A stretch of 21,417 nt of DNA, taken from NCBI GenBank assembly GCA_900544105.1, contig UQUC01000034.1, positions 1 through 21,417 of the forward strand, in the 5' to 3' direction. Each line of letters begins with the position of its first letter. Position 1 is the stretch's first letter. The DNA is from an uncultured Oscillibacter sp. Lineage in GTDB: Bacteria > Bacillota > Clostridia > Oscillospirales > Oscillospiraceae. The position numbers and the translations under genes were made by a program. Positions 1-7,559 of the stretch are shown in pieces. The notes beneath the pieces were generated by a model. That model ran no database searches. It was not told the DNA's origin and saw only the letters and a program-made list of their open reading frames with translations.

Positions 1-60
1 GTTTCCCGCGCACACCCTTCCTTTCCGTTGCGGAGAATTTACCACTTTATCGACAATCTC

Positions 61-90
61 ACACGGAGCCAAAAGGCTCCGTGTTTTCGT
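61..90 (+). terminator. Rho-independent terminator of an upstream plus-strand gene
   Basis: A perfect 10-bp stem (ACACGGAGCC, 61-70, with GGCTCCGTGT, 75-84) closes an AAAA loop and runs into TTTT. It points rightwards, so it most likely ends a plus-strand gene lying before the window. Bases 1-60 show no convincing coding frame. Bases 91-253 hold no gene that I can support. Confidence 0.75.
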
Positions 91-253
91 GTTTGTGAGC
101 ATCTGAGCGTTGCAAGCATGAGGAACGCCGCTTCTCGATGAAAATGAAAATCAGGTTTTATTTACCGGCAATCATGCCGCTGATCCCGGATCATCGCCGC
201 TTCGCCTGCGTCCTTGTTGGGTGTTCGCTTCCCTTGCCTGTTCTTTCATTGGA

Positions 254-1588
254 TCAAAACAGCAATTCCTGCTTTTTCGCCTTGTAATAGAGCAGCCCGG
301 CTAAATCCGCAAGACCCCAGCCGATCGGAACCGACCACCAGATGCCGATGACGCCGACGGCGGGGATCGCAGACAGCAGATAGGCCAGCGCGACACGGGT
401 GCCTAACGAAATGACGGTCAGGACGACGCTCATGCCCGGCTTTCCCAACGCACGGTACAAGCCATAGAGCAGGAACAGGCAGCCGATGCCGCAGTAAAAC
501 GCGCCCTCGATACGAAGATACCGCACGCCTTCCAGAATGACCTCGGCATCTCCGGCATCCACAAAAATTGCCATAAGGGGTCTTGCAAATGCGCAGACAA
601 GCGTGGATATGACCACGCAGAAGGCTATGGAAATGCACACGGCGCTTTTCAGCCCCGAACGGATCCGCGTACTCTCTTTTGCGCCGTAGTTCTGCGCGAT
701 AAAGGTGGAAAAGGCGTTGCCGAAGTCCTGTACCGGCATATAGGCAAAGGCGTCGATTTTCACAGCGGCGGCAAAGGCGGCCATCACAACGGGACCGAAG
801 CTGTTGACAAGTCCCTGTACCATAAGAATGCCGAGGTTCATGACCGATTGCTGCACGCAGGTCAGCGTGGAGAAGGAAACGATCTCACGGATGCGTTCCC
901 GCCGCAGACAGCGAGCTTTCCAGATCGAACGTACCTGCGGGAAGCGCGCAAGGGTGAAAACAGCGATACCGACGCCTGAGACATACTGGGCGATCACCGT
1001 TGCCTCCGCAGCTCCGGCAACGCCCCTTCTCAGTCCGATGACAAACCAGAGATCGAGGGCGATATTCAGCACAGCGGAAACTGCCAAAAAGCCCAGCGGG
1101 ATGACGGAATTGCCGATCGCCCGCAGGAAAGAGGCAAAGTAGTTATAAAGGAACACGGCGGGAATCCCCATGAAGATCACAAACAGGTATTCGCGCATAT
1201 CGCCCCACACCTCGGCGGGAACCCGGAGGAAGGTGCGAAGCTCATCCAGACAGATGAATGTCAGAACATTCAAAAGCGCCGTGACGAATGCAATGAAGAA
1301 AAACGAGGCGCAGAGGTTCTCGCAAAGGGCCTTCTCATCCCGCTGCCCGAAGCGCATGGAAAACAGCGCGCCGCTCCCCATGCACAGGCCGAGGATGATG
1401 GAGGTCAGAAAGGTCATCAGCGTAAAGGCCGAGCCGACCGCCGCAAGCGCATTCCGCCCAAGAAATTGCCCGACGATCAGCGTGTCGGCGATGTTATAGC
1501 ACTGCTGCAACAGATCCCCTAAAATCATGGGGATGGCGAACAGCAGCATGGACTTCATGACAGGTCTCTTTGTTAGATCCCGATTCAT
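254..1588 (-). CDS. MATE family multidrug/Na+ (H+) antiporter
   Basis: This 444-residue integral membrane protein probably exports drugs or metabolites in exchange for Na+ or H+. Its length and about 12 hydrophobic segments fit the MATE family. The N-terminal region has family hallmarks: a basic start, a first helix with IPMILGDLLQQCYNIADT, then VGQFLGRNALAAVGSA. The ATG at 1588 is chosen because GGAG lies 7 bases upstream; the longer frame would need a TTG at 1600. A consensus-like promoter lies just upstream. The gene is divergent from an Lrp-type regulator, which suggests but does not prove control by it. The substrate cannot be read from sequence. No obvious terminator is visible downstream. 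Confidence 0.93.
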   Translation of the reverse strand: MNRDLTKRPVMKSMLLFAIPMILGDLLQQCYNIADTLIVGQFLGRNALAAVGSAFTLMTFLTSIILGLCMGSGALFSMRFGQRDEKALCENLCASFFFIAFVTALLNVLTFICLDELRTFLRVPAEVWGDMREYLFVIFMGIPAVFLYNYFASFLRAIGNSVIPLGFLAVSAVLNIALDLWFVIGLRRGVAGAAEATVIAQYVSGVGIAVFTLARFPQVRSIWKARCLRRERIREIVSFSTLTCVQQSVMNLGILMVQGLVNSFGPVVMAAFAAAVKIDAFAYMPVQDFGNAFSTFIAQNYGAKESTRIRSGLKSAVCISIAFCVVISTLVCAFARPLMAIFVDAGDAEVILEGVRYLRIEGAFYCGIGCLFLLYGLYRALGKPGMSVVLTVISLGTRVALAYLLSAIPAVGVIGIWWSVPIGWGLADLAGLLYYKAKKQELLF

Positions 1589-1630
1589 AGTATGCTCCAA
1601 AATGTAAGTTATAAATTGCGTTTTGAAAGT

Positions 1631-1659
1631 ATTGTAGTGCTTTTAAGCCGCCCTGTCAA
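1631..1659 (-). promoter_or_regulatory. Sigma-A promoter for the MATE gene
   Basis: Read on the minus strand, TTGACA (1659-1654) and TACAAT (1636-1631) are separated by exactly 17 bases. The -10 box lies about 43 bases ahead of the chosen ATG. The -35 box is a perfect match and the -10 box matches 5 of 6. Confidence 0.8.
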
Positions 1660-1666
1660 TATTGCG

Positions 1667-1695
1667 TTTACTTTTTGAAGAAGCAATGCTATCAT
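1667..1695 (+). promoter_or_regulatory. Likely promoter for the Lrp-type regulator
   Basis: TTTACT (1667-1672) and TATCAT (1690-1695) are spaced by 17 bases on the plus strand. The expected transcription start is near 1702, which favours the ATG at 1731 over the one at 1710. The -35 box is only 8 bases from the -35 box of the divergent MATE promoter, so one bound regulator could affect both. Confidence 0.5.
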
Positions 1696-1730
1696 AAAGG
1701 GGAAAGACCATGATTCATGGAGGGCACAGT

Positions 1731-2189
1731 ATGTATTTGGATGGGCTGGACGGCTTGGATCAGAAGATCGTGGGGCTGCTGATAGAAAACGCGCGCATTT
1801 CCTATTCTGATATTGGGGAGAAAATAGGTATCTCAAGAGTTGCGGTAAAGGCTCGGATTCAGGCTCTGGAGCAGAAGGGCATTATCGAGGAATACACGAC
1901 CGTTATCAATCCCCAGAAGATCAGCGGAGCGGTATCCTGCTATTTTGAGATCGAAACAACGCCAAGCTGTCTGGCGGAAGTCACAGAGATACTGAATCAG
2001 CATGATACGGTCACGCAGATCTACCGTGTGACCGGGAAAGACAAGCTGCACGTCCACGCCGTAGCCGCCTCCGCCGAAGAAATGGAGGTTTTTCTGCATA
2101 CGGTCATTGACGCCTTGCCTGGGATGGTCAGTTGCAGCTGCAATATGATCCTCTCGCACATCAAGGATATCAAGGGCCTGCGGTTATAG
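1731..2189 (+). CDS. Lrp/AsnC family transcriptional regulator
   Basis: The 152-residue protein has the standard Lrp/AsnC layout and length. An N-terminal winged helix-turn-helix covers roughly residues 5-55 (LDQKIVGLLIENARISYSD, then IGISRVAVKARIQAL). A C-terminal RAM/ligand-binding domain covers roughly 65-145. Such proteins bind DNA as dimers to octamers and usually sense amino acids. The start at 1731 is preferred over 1710 because GGAGGG (1719-1724) sits 6 bases upstream of it, while 1710 has no comparable site and would leave almost no leader. The gene diverges from the MATE transporter, a frequent regulator-target arrangement. Its effector is unknown. Confidence 0.92.
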   Translation: MYLDGLDGLDQKIVGLLIENARISYSDIGEKIGISRVAVKARIQALEQKGIIEEYTTVINPQKISGAVSCYFEIETTPSCLAEVTEILNQHDTVTQIYRVTGKDKLHVHAVAASAEEMEVFLHTVIDALPGMVSCSCNMILSHIKDIKGLRL

Positions 2190-2196
2190 AGACAGA

Positions 2197-2318
2197 TCAA
2201 ACCTCTGACTTCGCTGCGATCTCATGAAGATCGTCCATCCAACCCATGGCGTTGCCAACGGAGAGCCTCAGCGCACCGGGGCGCGGATGGTTGAGCGTGT
2301 GGACGCAGCCGGAGTAGT
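2197..2318 (-). pseudogene. C-terminal fragment of an unidentified minus-strand gene
   Basis: About 40 codons read open on the minus strand and end at TGA (2199-2197), 7 bases past the end of the Lrp gene. The peptide includes GCVHTLNHPRPGALRLSVGN and ends in EIAAKSEV. It looks like real coding sequence: no interruptions and a plausible amphipathic C-terminus. It has no start codon or ribosome binding site and stops making sense where the SLH remnant begins (about 2318-2325). I do not recognise the family; a PLP-dependent enzyme tail is one possibility, but this is a guess. Confidence 0.4.
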
Positions 2319-2441
2319 CCGGCCTGGGCCGTGGAGAACGGCGTGACCAACGGTACCACCGCTTCCACCTTCAGCCCCAGCAACGGCTGCACCCGCGCTC
2401 AGATCGTGACCTTCCTGTTCCGTGCCTATCAGGGCAAGTAA
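2319..2441 (+). pseudogene. C-terminal SLH (S-layer homology) domain remnant
   Basis: On the plus strand the frame ending at TAA (2439-2441) encodes WAVENGVTNGTTASTF, then SPSNGCTRAQIVTFLFRAYQ and GK. This is the typical last half of an SLH domain, as found at the C-terminus of Clostridia cell-surface proteins that anchor to secondary wall polymers. The frame is closed by a stop at 2292-2294, and no start or upstream domains remain. It is therefore a stub of a much larger gene. It abuts an opposite-strand fragment on its left. A strong hairpin 33 bases after the stop is probably the original terminator. Confidence 0.75.
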
Positions 2442-2473
2442 GGAAAGCGACTGACAGGTAATCCCAAGTGAAT

Positions 2474-2520
2474 CAGAACGGCGGCTCGGAACGAACAGTT
2501 CCCTGCCGCCGTTCTGTTGC
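2474..2520 (+). terminator. Terminator-like hairpin after the SLH remnant
   Basis: CAGAACGGCGGC (2474-2485) pairs perfectly with GCCGCCGTTCTG (2505-2516). GGAAC (2488-2492) and GTTCC (2498-2502) extend the stem inside. Only a short T-rich tract (TTGCCTT) follows on the plus strand. Its position fits the terminator of the former SLH gene. Confidence 0.6.
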
Positions 2521-2532
2521 CTTGGCAAAGAG

Positions 2533-2553
2533 CCCCCCGGCATAGCCGGGGGG
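2533..2553. terminator. GC-rich hairpin, possible terminator for the amidohydrolase
   Basis: CCCCCCGGC (2533-2541) pairs perfectly with GCCGGGGGG (2545-2553) around an ATA loop. Read on the minus strand it is followed by CTCTTT, and it lies about 125 bases past the amidohydrolase stop. The weak T tract makes the call uncertain. Confidence 0.4.
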
Positions 2554-2676
2554 GGAGAAAAAGCCCTCGTTCACGGTCCATTCCCAATGGCTTCCGGCTC
2601 TGCCGGATCAAGGGGATCCACCATCGTGGGAACGGAACGTGAAACGAGAGGCGTTAAGGAGATTGATACTGAATTT

Positions 2677-4017
2677 TCAATGCCTGTAAAGCTCGGAGCC
2701 ATTATAGCGGGACAGGCAATTTTGGCCGGCTTCCACCGCTCGAGAAATGATCGTTGCTTGGTCGAGGCCGACCATGCGGCGGTTTTTCATAATGGCGTTT
2801 CCGTTGATATATGTGCTGTCCACATCGTGACCGGTGGCACAATACGCCAGCATGGAAAGCACATTGTCATAATGGCCGATGCGGAGCGGTTGCATATGAG
2901 GCTCTTCTGTTGAGATCAGGATAAAATCTGCGCATTTGCCGGCCTTGATCGATCCAATTTCATTTTCCAGACCCCAGACACGTGCGCCGTTTAGTGTGGC
3001 CATTTCTAACGCCTGCCGCGCTGTTATAGACCGGACGCCGCTCGTCAAGCTGTGTAGGAGGACCATGCACTTTACTTCCCGGAACAGATCGTTGCTGTTG
3101 TTCCAGAGCCCGCCATCTGTACCCAAGCCCACTGGGACACCGGCTTTTAAATAGTCTGGAATCGGAGCAATGCCATCCTGGATCTTCATTTCACAAAGCG
3201 GTGTGTTAACGACACGGAAATTGGATTTGGCCATGATGGAAATTTCCTCTTTATCGGCATAGACGCAATGCGAGCCGACCATGGGGGCGATGCCAAGGAT
3301 CCCGTTATCATACAACAGGCGGACCGGGCTGGAGTTGAATTCCTTCTTGATGTGTTCCATTCTCCAGTCATTTTCTGCGAAATGCTGCGTGATCAGAAGT
3401 TGTTTGCGGGCCGCAAATTTTCCAATCTCTGTCAGGACCTCCAAATTGAAAAACTCCTCTGATGCGCTGCTAATAACAGGCAGGATCCCGTTTTCTCTGC
3501 ACATCTGAATGAACCGATCATAATAATCCTCCGGGATGGTATCACCAGGCTTGTTATAATAATCCAGGAGGTCGTCAGAAATACCGCCCTTGATACCGAT
3601 GCGTTTCATGGCGTCAACAGATAGCGTCCCCAAAGAGGTATACTCGTGTTCTAAGATAAATGTTGTACCAGATCGGATCGCCTCTAAATAAGTCAGCTCT
3701 CGCGAAGCCTCCAATTCCTCAAGGCTGAGGTCCTTGAGAAAGTAGCGGTGGCTGCTGTAAATATGATTCTGTTCCAGCAGCGTCAGATCATCTCCCAGCC
3801 CCCTCAACACTGTCATATCACCGTGGACATGGCCGTTGATCATTCCGGGGAATAGGATTTTTCCGGTCCCATCTACGGTCTCTCTGGCCTCCTCCCGGAT
3901 CTGCTCATTTGTGACGATTGCAAAACGGCCATTCTGGATCCCGACAGAGCCGATAAACGGCTCACATTCCGGCTCCATTGTGACAACGATCGCATTTTTG
4001 ATCAGTAAATCTAACAT
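2677..4017 (-). CDS. Amidohydrolase of the TrzA/AtzA/MtaD (chlorohydrolase) family
   Basis: A 446-residue cytosolic metal-dependent hydrolase, probably a deaminase of a purine-like or nucleoside substrate. Metal ligands of the family are all visible: H63 and H65 in NGHVHG, H212 in ITQHFAEN, H250 in VGSHCVYAD and D301 in GTDGG. A beta-sandwich segment at both ends flanks the TIM barrel, ending in GSIKAGKCADFILI. The start at 4017 is chosen because MLDLLIKNAIVV is the usual family N-terminus; the ribosome binding site (AGGA) is weak. The frame continues upstream into unrelated Fic-like sequence, so a 542-residue call from 4305 would be wrong. The gene looks AT-richer than its neighbours, which suggests acquisition by transfer. 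Exact substrate unknown; methylthioadenosine/S-adenosylhomocysteine deaminase is one candidate. Confidence 0.85.
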   Translation of the reverse strand: MLDLLIKNAIVVTMEPECEPFIGSVGIQNGRFAIVTNEQIREEARETVDGTGKILFPGMINGHVHGDMTVLRGLGDDLTLLEQNHIYSSHRYFLKDLSLEELEASRELTYLEAIRSGTTFILEHEYTSLGTLSVDAMKRIGIKGGISDDLLDYYNKPGDTIPEDYYDRFIQMCRENGILPVISSASEEFFNLEVLTEIGKFAARKQLLITQHFAENDWRMEHIKKEFNSSPVRLLYDNGILGIAPMVGSHCVYADKEEISIMAKSNFRVVNTPLCEMKIQDGIAPIPDYLKAGVPVGLGTDGGLWNNSNDLFREVKCMVLLHSLTSGVRSITARQALEMATLNGARVWGLENEIGSIKAGKCADFILISTEEPHMQPLRIGHYDNVLSMLAYCATGHDVDSTYINGNAIMKNRRMVGLDQATIISRAVEAGQNCLSRYNGSELYRH

Positions 4018-4050
4018 ATTTGTGGTCCTTATGTTTGTAGAGTAGTAGTT

Positions 4051-4305
4051 ATTAACGCCCCTCTCCAAGGGCGGTTGTTCATATGGGATCATAGCCATGC
4101 CGCCGACTTCATTCGGGAGTTTCTTATATTCGCCCACAGCAAACCGATCTTCTCTGGAATCACTGGTGCTGTTCTTTAAAATCAAGCAAGGTCCTTTCAT
4201 CAACTTCTCCGTCAGAGCTGCTTTTGCATGATCAATCATTATGTCAATGCAGCGGAAGTGATTTGCTGATTCGATCACGTCATCCTCCGCCATAAATTCC
4301 ATCAA
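4051..4305 (-). pseudogene. Fic-domain protein remnant, in frame with the amidohydrolase
   Basis: About 85 codons directly upstream of, and in frame with, the amidohydrolase encode IESANHFRCIDIMIDHAKAA, LTEKLMKGPCLILKNSTSDS and VGEYKKLPNEVGG. This resembles the region of Fic/DOC-family proteins just before the catalytic HPFxxGNGR motif, which is absent here. Fic proteins transfer AMP or similar groups to target proteins; this stub cannot do so. An in-frame TGA lies upstream, near 4340. The only potential starts are a TTG at 4305 and an ATG at 4302 without a good ribosome binding site. The Fic assignment is from memory of family sequences, not a search. Confidence 0.5.
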
Positions 4306-4492
4306 AAAGCCACATTGGTTTGTTATATAGGTATATCATATCGGCGGCAAAAATATCAACCCATTTCGATTTGAGTGATTGTGCTTTTTTCGTCACAGGA
4401 AATCCGCTTCTGGATATAGAAAGCCGGGCTCCATTGAAAATGAAGTCCGGCAAGGTGTTATCTATATGCGATTTCTTTCAACAAAATTACCT

Positions 4493-4521
4493 CTGCCTGT
4501 CATTTTTTCAAAGACAGGCAG
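4493..4521 (-). terminator. Hairpin downstream of the truncated YoaK region
   Basis: CTGCCTGTC (4493-4501) pairs perfectly with GACAGGCAG (4513-4521) around an 11-base AT-rich loop. On the minus strand it starts 1 base after the TAG at 4525-4523. There is no proper T run, so termination is plausible but not certain. The rest of 4306-4492 is AT-rich with no supportable gene. Confidence 0.4.
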
Positions 4522-4522
4522 G

Positions 4523-4612
4523 CTATGCTGACTCCTGCGTATCGCGCTTGCGAAATGTGCGCACAGAGATGGTGTCCAGATAGTCTATCTGCTCGGCGGT
4601 ATATAACGGTAC
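4523..4612 (-). pseudogene. Unidentified C-terminal tail joined to the yoaK stub
   Basis: In the frame next to the YoaK stub, the minus strand reads PVPLYTAEQIDYLDTISV followed by RTFRKRDTQESA and a TAG at 4525-4523. The peptide looks coding and is directly followed by a hairpin, as expected for a true gene end. It is not the hydrophobic tail expected of YoaK. The simplest reading is a deletion that joined the start of yoaK to the end of another minus-strand gene. I do not recognise the family. Confidence 0.35.
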
Positions 4613-4821
4613 CGGGCGCTGCGCCGCCACTGGCCGTCAAACAGATAGGCGCTGCAAAGCACGATGTTGCCCGTTGGGGCACTGGCAAACACCTTGCCCC
4701 GGCAGAGATAGGTGCAGGCGTCCTGCAAGCCGCCGGAGAAAATGACAAACGAGGCGGTCAGCAGAGATTCCGACATCTGGCCGTGAAGATGCGGAGATTC
4801 ACGAGCAAGATTCCTCTTCAA
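4585..4821 (-). pseudogene. Truncated YoaK (DUF1275) family membrane protein
   Basis: The minus strand encodes a 78-residue product containing MSESLLTASFVIFSGGLQDA, CTYLCRGKVFASAPTGNIVL and SAYLFDGQW. This is the highly characteristic N-terminal part of DUF1275/YoaK proteins, which are normally about 220 residues with six membrane segments. Only about one third remains before the frame ends at 4585. The frame can begin at a TTG (4821) or at the internal ATG (4776). It starts 13 bases past the end of atpC, so it may still be read through from the ATP synthase operon. A functional product is unlikely. Confidence 0.65.
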
Positions 4822-4834
4822 ACGTTCTCATGGT

Positions 4835-5250
4835 TCAGCGTCCGCTGTTCCAGTGTTCTTTGGTCCGCAGACGGCTGATGGCCCGGGCCAACTGAGCCTC
4901 CGCGTTCCGGTGCTCCTGCATACTTTTCTTTTGCAGAAGGGCCTCCTTCGCGGCGTCCTCCGCCCGTTTTGCCCGGTTGACGTCGATGTCCTCCGGCCGC
5001 TCCGCCGTGGACACCAGAAGCATGACCTCCCCCGCTTCGACCTTCACCAGTCCGGCGGAAACAGCCGCTGTCCGCAGCGGCCCACCCACCGGCTGAAACC
5101 GCAGCTCCCCCGGCACCACAGCCGCGATCATATTGCTGTGATGGGAGAGGATCCCCATTGCGCCGTCCGTACAGGGAACCACCATGAATTCGCAATCACC
5201 GTCAAAGAACAAAGCGTCCGAGGCCAGGATCCGTGCGTGAAACGCGCTCA

Positions 5251-5251
<1 letters not shown>
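4835..5251 (-). CDS. atpC: F1 ATP synthase subunit epsilon
   Basis: A 138-residue epsilon subunit of the F1 central stalk, which couples c-ring rotation to catalysis and can inhibit ATP hydrolysis. The N-terminal beta-sandwich (about 1-85) contains MGILSHHSNMIAAVVPGELR, close to the family GILPGH region. The C-terminal helical hairpin (about 88-135) is rich in Ala, Arg and Glu. The length matches the family. Its ATG shares one base with the atpD stop (TGATG), a typical translational coupling. It is the last gene of the ATP synthase operon. Confidence 0.93.
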
Positions 5252-6654
<1,403 letters not shown>

Positions 6655-6658
6655 ACTG

Positions 6659-7558
6659 TTATCCCTCGCTTCCAAAGGTTCCCCGCTGTGCCGCCGCGCC
6701 TGCGGAAATTTCTGTGATCTCCTGGGTGATGGCCGCCTGCCGCACGCGGTTGTATTGCAGCCGCAGAGCGCTCAACAGCTCCTCCGCGTTCTGGTTGGCG
6801 GCGTCCATAGCGGTCATGCGGGCGTTCTGCTCGCTGCAAAAGCTGTCCAGCAGGGCGCTGTACAGGAAGCCGGAGACATAGCTGGGGATCATGCTGTTCA
6901 GCACCGCCCCTACGGACGGATAGAATTCAAAAGGTTCCTGCACGGCCTTTTCCTTGGCGGGCGGCGCGAACTGCATCCGGTGGAAAGGCAGCAGCCGGGT
7001 GGACTTGGCCTCGGAGAGCAGACTGCTCTCCATATCGGTGTAGACCACGAAGATCTCCTTCAGCGTTCCCGTCAGGAAACCGTCCAGCAGCAGAGCGCTG
7101 ATCTCCCGCGCCCGGTCCAGCGTGGGATTCTGGGCGGTGTAGAGAAAGCTGTGCTCAATGGGGATCTTGTGCTGGTCAAAGTACCGGCGGCCATACTCCC
7201 CCACTACATACAGCTTGGTGTCCGGATGCTGGGCAAGGAGCTTTTCAGCCTCCTTGATGACGTTCTGGTTGTAGGCCCCCGCGAGGCCCTTATCCGCCGT
7301 GATGACCAGACACCCATAAGTGCCCTCCAGCGGCGTGTTATTGTCCGGCGGGTAGAAATAAGGACTGTCCACATCCCCCGCCGTGCGAAAGACCCGCTTG
7401 ATCTCGCCCCGCAGCGCGTCAAAATACGGCCGGGTGTTGGCCAGATCGTTCCGTGCCTTCCGCAGCTTGGTGGAGGCGATGAGGTACATGGCGTTGGTGA
7501 TCTTCCGGGTCTGCTGTACGCTTTCGATCCGGTTTTTGATCTCACGGGTATTGGCCAT
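6659..7558 (-). CDS. atpG: F1 ATP synthase subunit gamma
   Basis: The 299-residue central shaft subunit. The conserved N-terminal helix MANTREIKNRIESVQQTRKI and the C-terminal helix with NAEELLSALRLQYNRVRQAA ITQEITEI are both present; these form the coiled coil inside the alpha3beta3 hexamer. A Rossmann-like middle contains GCLVITADKGLAGAYN. The start follows the alpha stop after one base (TGA G ATG), giving tight coupling. A GTG nine bases upstream is an alternative start that would overlap the alpha gene. Length is normal for the family. Confidence 0.97.
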   Translation of the reverse strand: MANTREIKNRIESVQQTRKITNAMYLIASTKLRKARNDLANTRPYFDALRGEIKRVFRTAGDVDSPYFYPPDNNTPLEGTYGCLVITADKGLAGAYNQNVIKEAEKLLAQHPDTKLYVVGEYGRRYFDQHKIPIEHSFLYTAQNPTLDRAREISALLLDGFLTGTLKEIFVVYTDMESSLLSEAKSTRLLPFHRMQFAPPAKEKAVQEPFEFYPSVGAVLNSMIPSYVSGFLYSALLDSFCSEQNARMTAMDAANQNAEELLSALRLQYNRVRQAAITQEITEISAGAAAQRGTFGSEG

Positions 7559-7559
7559 C

